Notes: a model not told the origin generated them from the sequence alone. A DNA stretch of 64,000 nt from CAYQLT01 sp964418425 (GCA_964418425.1 CAYQLT010000014.1:1-64000); one strand, 5' to 3'. Positions 9,029-18,075 are shown, counted from the stretch's first letter. Numbers and translations: made by a program.

Positions 9029-9340
9029 GTGCATCCGGTTCGCTTTGGGGATCTCTCGCCCGAGCCCGCTTCCGGGTCCGGGCAAAACCTGGAGCTTTTG
9101 CTGGATGTGGTGGTGGAACTGTCGGTGGAGATCGGGCGGGCCCGGCTGACGGTGGAAGAGTTGATGGAGCTGCGGCGAGGCTCCGTCATCGAGCTGGACA
9201 AGCTGGCCGGGGAACCGGCCGACGTCCTCGTCAACGGCAAGCCCATCGCTCGAGGGGAGATCGTCCTTCTGGACGAGAAGTTCGGCGTGAAGATCAACGA
9301 CATCGTGACCCGAGCCCGCCGCATGCGAGACCTCCCGTAG
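9029..9340 (+). CDS. fliN: FliN, flagellar C-ring switch protein
   Basis: FliN builds the lower C-ring. The conserved SpoA-type domain is clear: LELLLDVVVELSVEIGRAR, then VEELMELRRGSVIELDKLAG and NGKPIARGEIVLLDEKFGVK. The protein has only about 103 residues, so it is a plain FliN and not the fused FliY of Bacillus. The start is uncertain: the frame is open from GTG 8936 (overlapping fliL), GTG 8999 is possible, and I chose 9029 because it begins the usual HPVRFGDL segment. No fliM precedes it, although FliM is FliN's obligate partner in known motors. Confidence 0.85.
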   Translation: MHPVRFGDLSPEPASGSGQNLELLLDVVVELSVEIGRARLTVEELMELRRGSVIELDKLAGEPADVLVNGKPIARGEIVLLDEKFGVKINDIVTRARRMRDLP

Positions 9341-9409
9341 CGGCTCCATCGGGCCGAGCCCCTTTTGAGCCGAGCGTCCGTAGCGCATCGACAACGGGTG
9401 GGAGAGAGC

Positions 9410-9838
9410 ATGCAGCCCGTGCCCGCACCGGCCCCGGCCGATGGACTGGGGCTCGCGGAAGTCGCGAGGGTGGCGGTCGCGCTGGCCGTGCTGGTGCCCT
9501 TAGCCTACGTGGCTACCCGCACCATCGCACGGCCGGGGGGACGTGCCGGCCGCGCCTTGAGGGTGGTGGAGGTGCTGCCCCTCGGGTCGGGCCGGTTCGT
9601 TTACCTGGTGGCCGTCGGCCGGCGGCTTTTGGTGCTGGGGGCCTGTAACGCCGGCCTCGCCCGGCTGGACGTGGTGGACGACCCGGAGGAGGTAAAGGCC
9701 TTGATGGAGAGCTCCCTTTCCGCCTTCCGGAACGTCCGCCTTCCCGGAGCACGGGAGCTGTTGGCGCCGGGAGGCGCATCCTTTCTCGTCGAGTTTTGGC
9801 GACAGGGGGTCAAAGGGCGACGCACGTCCCAGCCATGA
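9410..9838 (+). CDS. fliO: FliO, flagellar export assembly protein
   Basis: FliO is a poorly conserved single-span membrane protein that helps FliP assemble in the export gate. Here about 142 residues carry one membrane helix (about 15-37, VARVAVALAVLVPLAYVA) and a FliO-type cytoplasmic domain (LRVVEVLPLGSGRFVYLVAV, then RRLLVLGACNAGLARLD). I chose ATG 9410 (gggagag upstream); an in-frame TTG at 9365 is the alternative. The stop overlaps the fliP start (ATGA at 9835-9838). Confidence 0.82.
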   Translation: MQPVPAPAPADGLGLAEVARVAVALAVLVPLAYVATRTIARPGGRAGRALRVVEVLPLGSGRFVYLVAVGRRLLVLGACNAGLARLDVVDDPEEVKALMESSLSAFRNVRLPGARELLAPGGASFLVEFWRQGVKGRRTSQP

Positions 9839-10677
9839 GCAGCGCTTTCTTGCGAACCCGGCCACGGGAGCGCGGCTTTCGGGTACTGCCGGCGGGGCGG
9901 CTTTGGAGGGTGGTCGCTGCCACCCTGGTCGCGGCGGCCACCTGCACCCCCGTCGCCCTGGCCCAGCCGGCGGCTGCACCCACCTCACCCCTCCCGTTGC
10001 CTATACCTACTATCGACATCCGGGTGAACGGAGAACAGGTGGGCACCCCGGATCTGGTGACCAGTCTGCAGATCCTGTTCGGCCTGACGGTGCTGGCACT
10101 GGCGCCGGCCATCTTGGTGCTTTTGACCTCGTTCACCCGCATCGTGGTTGTGCTCTCCTTCGTCCGAAACGCCCTTTCGACCCCTCAGGTACCGCCCAAC
10201 CAGGTGTTGGTGGGGCTGGCGCTGTTCCTGACGTTTTTCACCATGCAACCGACCTGGCAGCAGGTCTATCGCAGCAGCCTGGCACCCTACATGGAGGGCT
10301 CCATCTCGCAGCAGGAAGCTCTGCGCCGGGCCGAGGGGCCGCTTCGGGATTTCCTGTTCCGCAACACCCGGGAGAAGGACCTGGAGCTGTTCGTCGCCCT
10401 GTCGGGCTCCCCGCGGCCCGGGGGGCGGGACGACGTGGCCACCTACGTCCTGATCCCGGCCTTTGTGATCAGCGAACTGAAGACCGCCTTTCAGATGGGG
10501 TTCGTGCTGTACATCCCGTTTCTTGTCATCGACATGATCGTGGCCAGCACCTTAATGTCCATGGGTATGTTGATGTTGCCTCCGGTCATGATTTCGCTGC
10601 CTTTCAAGGTGTTGCTGTTTGTGATGGTGGATGGGTGGCATCTGCTCAGCCGGGCCCTTTTGACCAGCGTCCGCTGA
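9835..10677 (+). CDS. fliP: FliP, flagellar type III export gate protein
   Basis: FliP forms the core of the FliPQR export channel. The 280-residue protein carries an N-terminal signal-like segment (about 18-38, ending ALAQP), as is usual for FliP, then the family core: TRIVVVLSFVRNALSTPQVP, PNQVLVGLALFLTFFTM, FVISELKTAFQMGFVLYIPF and LPFKVLLFVMVDGW. It overlaps fliO by 4 bases. A small hairpin lies between it and fliQ. Confidence 0.95.
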   Translation: MSSAFLRTRPRERGFRVLPAGRLWRVVAATLVAAATCTPVALAQPAAAPTSPLPLPIPTIDIRVNGEQVGTPDLVTSLQILFGLTVLALAPAILVLLTSFTRIVVVLSFVRNALSTPQVPPNQVLVGLALFLTFFTMQPTWQQVYRSSLAPYMEGSISQQEALRRAEGPLRDFLFRNTREKDLELFVALSGSPRPGGRDDVATYVLIPAFVISELKTAFQMGFVLYIPFLVIDMIVASTLMSMGMLMLPPVMISLPFKVLLFVMVDGWHLLSRALLTSVR

Positions 10678-10703
10678 TATCGAGCAACCGACGTAACCAA
10701 ACG

Positions 10704-10724
10704 GCGGCGCACGGGCGCCGCTTT
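10704..10724 (+). other. Hairpin between fliP and fliQ
   Basis: GCGGCGC (10704-10710) and GCGCCGC (10715-10721) form a perfect 7-bp stem with loop acgg, followed by ttt. It resembles a weak intrinsic terminator, but the T tract is too short to predict real termination. It may trim or stabilise the polycistronic message. Confidence 0.35.
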
Positions 10725-10744
10725 CGTGGGGGAGGAGAGGCTCC

Positions 10745-11014
10745 GTGAGCGAGGCTACCGTCCTTTCGCTGGGGCGTGACGCGGTCCTGACCGTGCTGCT
10801 GGTTTCCGGGCCGATGGTGGGGCTCGGGCTGCTGGTCGGATTGGTGGTGAGCCTCCTGATGGCCACCACCCAGATCCAGGAGCAGACCCTGGCCTTCATC
10901 CCCAAGATCCTGGCAGTCTTCGCTGCCATGCTGGTGTTCGGCCCCTGGATGATGCGGGTCATGCTGGACTTCGCCGGCCGGCTGCTGGGCAATCTGGCCG
11001 GTTTCGTGGGCTGA
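10745..11014 (+). CDS. fliQ: FliQ, flagellar type III export gate protein
   Basis: This 89-residue two-helix membrane protein has the FliQ motifs LVSGPMVGLGLLVGLVVSLL and ATTQIQEQTLAFIPKI. It pairs with FliP and FliR in the export gate. The GTG start follows gggggaggagaggctcc, a strong ribosome site. Confidence 0.94.
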   Translation: MSEATVLSLGRDAVLTVLLVSGPMVGLGLLVGLVVSLLMATTQIQEQTLAFIPKILAVFAAMLVFGPWMMRVMLDFAGRLLGNLAGFVG

Positions 11015-11019
11015 GGCCT

Positions 11020-11823
11020 GTGGGCGCGCTGGCGGCCTTTATCCTGGTGTGGGTTCGGACGTCAAGCCTGATGCTGGCGACACCGTGGGTGTTCGGCCAA
11101 CGGGGCGTTCCGGCCCTGGCGCGCCTTGGGCTGGGCGGGCTGGTGGCGGCGCTCTTGTGGCCTGTGGCAGTCGGCCCCGCAGAGCGCTGGCTGCAGCAGG
11201 CCGCCGCCACCTCCGGGCAGGGGTGGACGGCCTGGGCGGCGGCCGTGGGAGCCGAAGCGGTGGCGGGGCTGGTGATGGCGTTTGGGGTCAACACACTCTT
11301 CAGCGCCGTGTTGCTGGCCGGGCAGCTGGTGGACCTGCCGATGGGGTTCAGCGTGGTCAACGTCATCGACCCGACCCTGGAGGAGCAGGCGCCCCTCATC
11401 GGCCAGTTCCACATGATCCTGGCGACCCTGGTCTTTTTCGGAGTGGGAGGCCACCACGCGCTGCTGACGGCGCTGGCGGAAAGCCTGCGCCTTCTCCCGC
11501 CGGGCGCCATCGCCAGTCGCGGCGAGCTTCTCGATGCAGCCCTGGGCGCTTACAGCCAGGCGTTTGTGCTGGGGCTGCGTATCGCGGCGCCCGTGATGGC
11601 CGCCATGTTTGTGGCCGATGTGGCGCTGGCCGTGGTGGCGCGGGCGGTTCCGCAGATGAACGTCTTCGTGGTGGGCTTCCCGGTGAAGATCTTGCTGGGT
11701 TTTGCCGCCCTGCTGGTGGCCATGCCGGCGGTGGTGGCCTGGTTTGGCGGAACCCTGGGGCAAGGAGGGCCTGGATGGGAACTGGTGGCCAGGCTGGTCC
11801 AATCCCTCAAGCCGATACGCTGA
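11020..11823 (+). CDS. fliR: FliR, flagellar type III export gate protein
   Basis: FliR completes the FliPQR export channel. The 267-residue protein is hydrophobic with about six membrane segments and contains FliR landmarks such as SLMLATPWVFGQRGVPA near the start, LAGQLVDLPMGFSVVNVIDP in the middle and QMNVFVVGFPVKILLGFAAL near the end. The GTG start lies 5 bases after the fliQ stop. A long open frame overlaps it in another register but is a shadow of flhB's frame. Confidence 0.93.
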   Translation: MGALAAFILVWVRTSSLMLATPWVFGQRGVPALARLGLGGLVAALLWPVAVGPAERWLQQAAATSGQGWTAWAAAVGAEAVAGLVMAFGVNTLFSAVLLAGQLVDLPMGFSVVNVIDPTLEEQAPLIGQFHMILATLVFFGVGGHHALLTALAESLRLLPPGAIASRGELLDAALGAYSQAFVLGLRIAAPVMAAMFVADVALAVVARAVPQMNVFVVGFPVKILLGFAALLVAMPAVVAWFGGTLGQGGPGWELVARLVQSLKPIR

Positions 11824-11894
11824 CGGGGGCGCAACGGGCCGCGGGGGCCGTGTCGCGGGCGGTCACCGGCGAAGGGAGGCTGGCTTCCCCGGGG

Positions 11895-13070
11895 GTGGCT
11901 TGGGAGGCCGCGCTACAACCCGAGCGGTTGGCGGCTCTGGATCTGCAGCGGTTCGCAGACGGGGAGCGTACCCAGCCTCCTACCCCCCGGCGCCGCCAGG
12001 AGGCGCGCCGGCGGGGGCAGACGGCCCGCAGCGCGGACCTGAGCCTGGCCGCCGTGGTCCTCGGCGGCGCGGTGGCGCTGAGCCTGGCGGCCCGATGGAC
12101 CCTGCAGGACGTGCAGGCGCTGGGCCGGGCCTTTTGGGGAGGAAGACTGTGGGGAGAGGAGCTGAGTTTCGAGTCGCTGCGGCTGGCGGCGCTGCAGGGG
12201 CTGGTGGCCATGCGGGGTGTGGCCGTGGTGGCCGTGCTCGTGGCCGCCGTCGCAGCCGCCTCGCAGGTGGCGCAGGTGGGCTTTCTGGTGTCCGGGTATC
12301 CGCTGGTTCCCCAGCTGGCGCGGCTCAACCCCCTCGCCGGCTTGCAGCGGCTGTTCTCCCTGCGTTCCGCCTTCGAGCTTTTGAAGGGTCTGGCGAAGGC
12401 GGCGGTGGTGGCCTGGGCGGGGTGGGATGTGGTCAGCCAGGTGGTAGCCTCCGGGGCGCGCCTGGTGGCGATGGAGCCGGTGGCCGCCGCCGCATGGGTC
12501 GGATCGCTGGCCCGCCAGGAGCTTTTGCGGATGGGGTGGGTCCTCCTCATCGTGGGGGCGGCCGACTATGCCTACCAGCGCTGGGAGTACGAGCAGAGCC
12601 TGCGCATGAGCCGCGAGGAGGTGAAGGACGAATTCCGTCAGTCGGAAGGGGATCCCCAGGTTCGGGCCCGCATCCGCAGCCGTATGCGCCAGCTGGCCAT
12701 GCAGCGCATGATGCCGGGCGTCGCCCGGGCCAGCGTGGTGGTGACCAACCCGACCCACGTGGCCGTCGCGCTGGCCTACGAACCCCAGGAGATGGAGGCG
12801 CCCGTGGTGGTGGCCAAGGGTCTGCACTGGATGGCCCGCCGGATCGTGGAGACGGCCGAGAGCCATGGGGTTCCGGTGGTGGAAAACCCGCCTCTGGCGT
12901 GGTCGCTGTATGAGGCCGTGCCCATCGGACAGGCCATCCCGCCGGAGCTGTACCGGGCCGTGGCGGAGGTGCTGGCCTTCGTGTACCGCCTTCGCCGTGC
13001 AAGCCCGGCGGCCCATGGTGCAGGCCGAAGCGCACCGGTAGAGGCCCCGCAGCAAGCCCAGTCCGTCTGA
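11895..13070 (+). CDS. flhB: FlhB, flagellar export specificity switch
   Basis: FlhB gates the switch from hook to filament export, triggered by FliK. Landmarks: DLQRFADGERTQPPTPRRRQ and EARRRGQTARSADLS at the N-terminus, four membrane segments, and the autocleavage motif NPTH (about 12748-12759, VVVTNPTHVAVAL) followed by the C-terminal domain ending VAEVLAFVYRLRR. The start is uncertain: GTG 11895 gives a Bacillus-like N-terminus and lies 14 bases after gggaggc, while GTG 11850 is an alternative. The frame is open far upstream through fliR but that part is not FlhB. Confidence 0.92.
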   Translation: MAWEAALQPERLAALDLQRFADGERTQPPTPRRRQEARRRGQTARSADLSLAAVVLGGAVALSLAARWTLQDVQALGRAFWGGRLWGEELSFESLRLAALQGLVAMRGVAVVAVLVAAVAAASQVAQVGFLVSGYPLVPQLARLNPLAGLQRLFSLRSAFELLKGLAKAAVVAWAGWDVVSQVVASGARLVAMEPVAAAAWVGSLARQELLRMGWVLLIVGAADYAYQRWEYEQSLRMSREEVKDEFRQSEGDPQVRARIRSRMRQLAMQRMMPGVARASVVVTNPTHVAVALAYEPQEMEAPVVVAKGLHWMARRIVETAESHGVPVVENPPLAWSLYEAVPIGQAIPPELYRAVAEVLAFVYRLRRASPAAHGAGRSAPVEAPQQAQSV

Positions 13071-13133
13071 CGGTACCTGGGTCAGAGGCCCCGGCGAGAA
13101 GGGCTCCGGCGGGCAAAAGGAGGCGTTAGGGTC

Positions 13134-15206
13134 TTGGCTGTCGGGCAAAACCTGCGAATGCTGACGATGGCGGGCCGCTACGTGGATGTGGTCGTGGTCG
13201 TGGCGGTGGTCGTCATCGTGCTCATGATGCTGATACCGATCCCGCCGGCCCTGCTGGACGTCCTGTTGAGCACCAACATCACCCTGGCGCTGCTGGTGTT
13301 GATGCTCACCATGCACGTGCAGGAGCCCTTGCAGTTTTCCGTCTTCCCCTCGTTGCTTTTGGTGCTCACCCTGTACCGCCTGGCCCTCAACGTCTCGTCG
13401 ACGCGCCTGATCCTGCTGAACGGCTATGCGGGTCGCATCATCGAGGCGTTCGGTCAGTTCGTGGTGGGCGGCAACTACGTGGTCGGCTTTGTGGTCTTCT
13501 TGATTCTGGTGGTCATCCAGTTCATCGTCATCACCCGGGGCGCCGAGCGGGTCGCGGAAGTGGCGGCCCGGTTTACCCTCGACGCGATGCCCGGCAAGCA
13601 GATGAGCATCGACGCCGACCTCAACGCCGGGCTCATCAACGAGCACGAGGCCCGGGCTCGCCGCCAGGCCATCGAGCGCGAGGCAGACTTCTACGGGGCC
13701 ATGGATGGCGCCAGCAAGTTCGTCAAGGGGGATGCCATTGCTGCCGTCGTCATCACCGTCATCAACGTCCTGGGCGGCCTGGCCGTGGGGATGCTCCAAC
13801 GGGGCCTGGAGCTGGCAGAGGCGCTGCAGCGCTACACCCTTCTCACGGTGGGAGACGGGCTGGTTTCCCAGATCCCCGCGCTCCTGGTCTCCACCGCCTC
13901 CGGGATCATCATCACCCGGGCCGCCTCGGAGACCAACATGGGCTTTGAGCTAAGCCATCAGCTCCTCAGCCAGCCCCGGGTGTTGTACGTGGCCGGCGGT
14001 GTGCTGTTGGCCTTGGCCCTGGTTCCGGGCCTTCCGGCTCTGCCCTTTCTCGTGTTGGGTGGTGCGGCGCTGGCGGGGGCTTCGGGTTTGAACCGCAGCG
14101 AGCAGCGGCGCCGGGAGGCAGAGCGATTACGGGCCCTGGAAAAGGAGCGAGAGCAGGCCAAGCGGCCGGAGGCGGTCATGAGTCTGCTTCAGGTGGATCC
14201 GGTGGAACTGGAGATCGGCTACAGCCTGATACCCCTGGTAGATGAGGCCCACGGGGCGGAGCTGTTGGACCGAATCACCATGGTTCGCCGGCAGGTGGCG
14301 CTGGAGCTGGGGGTGGTGGTGCCGCCCATCCGGATCCGGGACAACGTGCAGCTCAAGCCCGGGGCGTACGTCATCAAGCTGCGGGGTGTGGAGGTGGCCC
14401 GGGGCGAGCTCATGCCCAACCTGCTGCTGGCCATGAACTCCGGGGAGGCCCTCAGCCGTCTGGAAGGGATTGCAACCCGGGAACCTGCGTTCGGGTTGCC
14501 GGCTGTCTGGATCCACCCCGACAAGCGTGACCAGGCCGAACTGGCTGGATGCACGGTGGTTGACGCCCCGTCGGTTCTCGCGACGCACCTCAGCGAGCTT
14601 CTGCGCCGCCACGCCGCGGAGCTGCTGGGGCGCCAGGAGACCAAGACCCTCATCGACCACCTGAAGGGTTCGTACTCCGCCCTGGTCGAAGAGCTGGTCC
14701 CTGAGCTGCTGAGCATCGGGGAAGTTCAAAAGGTGCTGCAGAACCTGCTGCGGGAGGGGGTTCCCATCCGGGACCTGGTGACCATCTTCGAGGCACTGGC
14801 CGACGCGGCCCGTCAGACCCGGGATCCGGAACAGCTCACCGAACAGGTGCGAGCAGCCCTGGCCCGGCACATCTCCCGGCTGTACGCCGACGACGAAGGG
14901 ATCATCCCCGTGATCACCCTGGCCCCGCAAACGGAGCAGCGCCTGCAGGAGCTCGCCTCCTCCCCGGCGGCGCTGCTGGACAGCGAGTGGGTCCAGCGTC
15001 TTGTCCGTCGCCTCGCGCGGGCGCAGGAGGAAGCAGCCATGCGGGGGAAGCAGGCGGTGGTGCTGACCAGTCCGGCGGTTCGCCGCTACCTGCGGCGCAT
15101 CCTGGAGCGGGTCCTGCCGCGCCTGCCGGTGCTGGCCTTCTCGGAGGTGGCCCCGGGCTGCCAGGTTCGGGCCGAGGGGACGGTGGACGTGGGCGATGCG
15201 GATTAA
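13134..15206 (+). CDS. flhA: FlhA, flagellar export gate protein
   Basis: FlhA is the large export gate subunit that docks substrates and chaperones. The 690-residue length is typical. The N-terminal half has about eight membrane helices with the FHIPEP-type block (GRIIEAFGQFVVGGNYVVGF, then DAMPGKQMSIDADLNAGLI and ASKFVKGDAIAAVVITVINV). The C-terminal half is the cytoplasmic domain (PLVDEAHGAELLDRI, then FGLPAVWI). A TTG start at 13134 follows aaggaggcgttaggg. The end overlaps flhF by 11 bases. Confidence 0.95.
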   Translation: MAVGQNLRMLTMAGRYVDVVVVVAVVVIVLMMLIPIPPALLDVLLSTNITLALLVLMLTMHVQEPLQFSVFPSLLLVLTLYRLALNVSSTRLILLNGYAGRIIEAFGQFVVGGNYVVGFVVFLILVVIQFIVITRGAERVAEVAARFTLDAMPGKQMSIDADLNAGLINEHEARARRQAIEREADFYGAMDGASKFVKGDAIAAVVITVINVLGGLAVGMLQRGLELAEALQRYTLLTVGDGLVSQIPALLVSTASGIIITRAASETNMGFELSHQLLSQPRVLYVAGGVLLALALVPGLPALPFLVLGGAALAGASGLNRSEQRRREAERLRALEKEREQAKRPEAVMSLLQVDPVELEIGYSLIPLVDEAHGAELLDRITMVRRQVALELGVVVPPIRIRDNVQLKPGAYVIKLRGVEVARGELMPNLLLAMNSGEALSRLEGIATREPAFGLPAVWIHPDKRDQAELAGCTVVDAPSVLATHLSELLRRHAAELLGRQETKTLIDHLKGSYSALVEELVPELLSIGEVQKVLQNLLREGVPIRDLVTIFEALADAARQTRDPEQLTEQVRAALARHISRLYADDEGIIPVITLAPQTEQRLQELASSPAALLDSEWVQRLVRRLARAQEEAAMRGKQAVVLTSPAVRRYLRRILERVLPRLPVLAFSEVAPGCQVRAEGTVDVGDAD

Positions 15207-16404
15207 GCGCTATATGGCGGCTTCGGTCGGGGAAGCCCTGGAGCTGGTGCGCCTGGAGATGGGCTCGGATGCGCTCATCCTGCAGACCCGGAAGGTGCGC
15301 TGCTGGTGGATGCCCTGGCAGAAGCCCCGGGTGGAGGTGGTGGCCGCCTGCGAACCGATGGATCGGCGCCGTCGCCAGCCCGGGGGTATGGGGTCGGGGA
15401 GCGCCGGCCGCCCCGCTGCCGGCGGTCGCCTGCCATCCGCCTTCGGCCCCATTCTGCGGGCCGCAACGCAGGTGCCGGACCCATCCCGGGAGGCGGCGTC
15501 ACAAACCCGGGAGCCGGGCGCAGAGCCTTTTGCCGGGAGGGCCGATGAACGCCACAGCCAATGGGCTCTGCCTGGCGACGGCCAGGGGCGCTCTGTGGAG
15601 GCAGCATGGCTTCAGCGCCTGCTGGACCTGGATGTGGAGGCGCCGCTGGCCTGGGACGTGGTTCGCCGGGCCGCGGTGCTCTCCCGAGCCGGTGGCCTCA
15701 CCTTTGAACAGGCCGTGGCCCAAAGCCTGCAGGCCAGCGTGCCGGTTCAGGAGGTGTGGGAGCGAACCGGACGGCCCCGGGTGGTGATGCTGGTGGGGCC
15801 CACCGGCGTGGGTAAGACGACCACCGTGGCCAAGCTGGCGGCCAACTTCGCTTTGGTGGCTGGCTGGAAGGTGGGATTGGTCACGGCCGACACCTACCGC
15901 ATCGGCGCCGTTGAGCAGCTGCGGACGTACAGCGAACTGTTGGGAACCCCTCTGGATGTGGTGCGCGACGCGGCGGAACTGCGCCAGGTGCTGGCCGGTT
16001 GCCACCAGGATCTGGTGCTCATCGACACCTCCGGCCACAGTCCTTCCGACCCCTCCCGGCTGGCGGCGCTGGAGCAATTGTGTGGGGCGCTACCGCGGGA
16101 AGCGGAGGTCTTGCTGTTGATTTCGGCGCCCACCCGTCAGCAGGATCTGGCAGACGTGGTGGAGCACTACCGCAAGCTTCCCCTGACCGGGGTGTGCGTG
16201 ACGAAACTGGACGAGACGCGCCGGCGGGGAGCGCTGGTAAACGCGCCTTACAGGCTGCAGCGTCCCTTGGTCTTTGTCACCACCGGCCAGGCGGTTCCCG
16301 ACGACATCGAAGGGGTCGATCCCGGCGCGGTCACGAGGTGGCTTTTGGAGGATCACCCGCACGCGGACAGATCGTGGGTTCGCCGTCCCGATACCGGGGG
16401 TTGA
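15196..16404 (+). CDS. flhF: FlhF, SRP-type GTPase for flagellar placement
   Basis: FlhF sets flagellar position and number. The 402-residue protein has a basic N-terminus beginning MRIKRYMAASVGEALELVR, a variable linker (about 50-130), then the NG-type GTPase: G1 VGPTGVGKTTTVAKLAANFA, DTYRIGAVEQLRTYSE, LIDTSGHSP and TKLDETRRRGALVN. The flhA-flhF-flhG order is conserved, and FlhG activates its GTPase. The last two genes are spaced with a strong ribosome site in between. Confidence 0.93.
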   Translation: MRIKRYMAASVGEALELVRLEMGSDALILQTRKVRCWWMPWQKPRVEVVAACEPMDRRRRQPGGMGSGSAGRPAAGGRLPSAFGPILRAATQVPDPSREAASQTREPGAEPFAGRADERHSQWALPGDGQGRSVEAAWLQRLLDLDVEAPLAWDVVRRAAVLSRAGGLTFEQAVAQSLQASVPVQEVWERTGRPRVVMLVGPTGVGKTTTVAKLAANFALVAGWKVGLVTADTYRIGAVEQLRTYSELLGTPLDVVRDAAELRQVLAGCHQDLVLIDTSGHSPSDPSRLAALEQLCGALPREAEVLLLISAPTRQQDLADVVEHYRKLPLTGVCVTKLDETRRRGALVNAPYRLQRPLVFVTTGQAVPDDIEGVDPGAVTRWLLEDHPHADRSWVRRPDTGG

Positions 16405-16420
16405 AGGGAGGAAGGGGGTT

Positions 16421-17404
16421 TTGAAGGATCAGGCGGAGGCGTTGCGCCGGCTGGTGGGCGGATGGTCCGGGCGCGAGCGCGTGGAACCCGGCTCGGGCTC
16501 GCCGGTCGGGCTTCGGTTGGCCCGGGTAGTGGCTGTCACCAGCGGCAAGGGCGGGGTGGGCAAGACCAGCCTGGCGGTCAACCTGGCGCTGGCGGCGCGG
16601 GAGCTGGGGCAGCGGGTGGCCGTCGTGGACGCTGACCTGGGCCTGGCCAACGTGGACATCATGTTGGGTCTGCTGCCCCGGTTTCACCTGGGCGACGTGG
16701 CCAACGGTCGCTGCTCGGTGGAGGAGGCGCTGTGCGCCGCCCCCGGAGGGATTCAGGTTCTGCCCGGGGCTTCAGGCCTGTGGGAGCTGGCGGATGCCGG
16801 TGCTGCCACGCTGCGCCGGCTCGTGGCCCAGCTGCGCCACCTGGACCTGCTGGTGGACCTGCTGCTGATCGACACGGGCGCTGGGATCGGCCGACAGGTC
16901 ATCAGCTTTCTTGCGTCGGCACCCGAAGTGGTGGTGGTGCTCACGCCGGAACCGACCGCGCTGACGGACGCGTATTCGCTGCTCAAGGTGCTCACCGCCA
17001 GCGGGGCAGCTCCGAGGGTCTATGCGGTGGTCAACATGTGCCGCCGTCGGGGCGACGGGGAGCGGGTGGGCGGCCGGTTAGCCGATGTGTCGGCCCGTTT
17101 TCTTGGGCTACCCGTGCTTTTGCTGGGGCACATCCCCTTTGACGAGGCAGCTTCCCGGGCGGTCGTGAACCAGGTGCCGCTGATCCTGCAAGACCCCCAA
17201 AGCCCGGCGGCCGCAGCCATCCGCCAGGTGGCCCGCAGGCTTCTGGGCGTGGGGCCGGCTGGCGCCGGCAACGGGCTTGCGTCCGCGTTTCAGCGGTTGG
17301 TGCGCACCCTGCGGGGACGCTCCGAGCGGGGGGCGCAGCCGCCGGTTGTCGGCGCCGCCCTGCCGGAGGCCTCGCAGATAGGTTCACCGAAGCAAGGAGC
17401 GTGA
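16421..17404 (+). CDS. flhG: FlhG (YlxH), MinD-like ATPase for flagellar number
   Basis: FlhG is a MinD/ParA-type ATPase that stimulates FlhF and helps assemble the C-ring. The 327-residue sequence has a short N-terminal activation helix (KDQAEALRRLVGGW), the deviant Walker A SGKGGVGKTSLAVNLAL, DADLGLANVDIMLG, and a long loop ending in VVVLTPEPTALTDAYSLLKV. The C-terminal 60 residues are variable. The TTG start at 16421 follows gggaggaaggggg; the frame is open upstream through flhF, but the ribosome site and family alignment favour 16421. The stop overlaps the next start. Confidence 0.92.
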   Translation: MKDQAEALRRLVGGWSGRERVEPGSGSPVGLRLARVVAVTSGKGGVGKTSLAVNLALAARELGQRVAVVDADLGLANVDIMLGLLPRFHLGDVANGRCSVEEALCAAPGGIQVLPGASGLWELADAGAATLRRLVAQLRHLDLLVDLLLIDTGAGIGRQVISFLASAPEVVVVLTPEPTALTDAYSLLKVLTASGAAPRVYAVVNMCRRRGDGERVGGRLADVSARFLGLPVLLLGHIPFDEAASRAVVNQVPLILQDPQSPAAAAIRQVARRLLGVGPAGAGNGLASAFQRLVRTLRGRSERGAQPPVVGAALPEASQIGSPKQGA

Positions 17405-18075
17405 TGGGCTTGCCGAGCGCGCAGCACCCGGTTGCTCCCAACGACCTGGTGGACCTCGAGGTCGGCGAGGAACCGTTCGCCGGTCGCTACGCCAGCCGCG
17501 TGGAGGGGATCGCCGGCGAGGTGCTGGCGCTGGCCGCGCCGCTGCACCACGGAACCCCGCTGGCGCTGCCCCTGGGGTCGGCGGTGCTCGTGCATGTGCT
17601 CAAGCCGGACCCGGTACGGGGGGCCCGCTACGTGGCCCGGGGGCAGGTGGTGGGGCGCCAGTACGAGGGTCAGGTGCCGCTGCTTTTGGTGGGGGAGCTT
17701 CAGTGGGAGCGGGTGCAGCTGCGCAGCTTCACCCGGGCGCCCGCCATTGTCCCGATCATGTACCGGCCGGTCGGCTCGGAAAGGCGCCAGCCGTGGAATC
17801 GGGCGGAGACCAGGGACTTGGGCGGCGGAGGGCTAATGTTTTGGACCAAGCAACCGCCGCAGCCGGGGTCACAGCTGGAAATGGTCATTGAATTGCCGCA
17901 GCGCAGCGTGGAAGCCACCGGCGAGGTGATCCGGGTGCAGGAGAGACCGGAGGAGGAGGGCGGAGGGTTCGGGGTGGCTGTGCGCTTTGTGTCGGTCAGC
18001 GAAGCGGACCGCGACCGGCTCATCCGATTCGTCCTTCGCCGCCAGGCCGAGATGAGACGGATGGGGCTGATATGA
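17401..18075 (+). CDS. YcgR-like PilZ protein, c-di-GMP flagellar brake candidate
   Basis: The 224-residue protein has an N-terminal YcgR_2-like beta domain (about 12-105, with LVDLEVGEEPFAGRYASRV) and a C-terminal PilZ domain (about 110-215). The PilZ c-di-GMP site is recognisable as an RxxxR motif (LRSFTR) and a DxGxxG loop (RDLGGGGLMF), in which the usual serine is replaced by glycine. In Clostridia and Bacillus such genes sit in the fla operon and bind c-di-GMP to slow the motor. The operon position, overlapping flhG and sigD, supports that role; c-di-GMP binding is inferred. Confidence 0.82.
   Translation: MMGLPSAQHPVAPNDLVDLEVGEEPFAGRYASRVEGIAGEVLALAAPLHHGTPLALPLGSAVLVHVLKPDPVRGARYVARGQVVGRQYEGQVPLLLVGELQWERVQLRSFTRAPAIVPIMYRPVGSERRQPWNRAETRDLGGGGLMFWTKQPPQPGSQLEMVIELPQRSVEATGEVIRVQERPEEEGGGFGVAVRFVSVSEADRDRLIRFVLRRQAEMRRMGLI

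Noticed and set aside
11049..11894. Extended N-terminus of the flhB frame through fliR
   Set aside because: The translation in that part is Gly/Ala/Arg-rich and unlike FlhB, while fliR in the other frame is clear.
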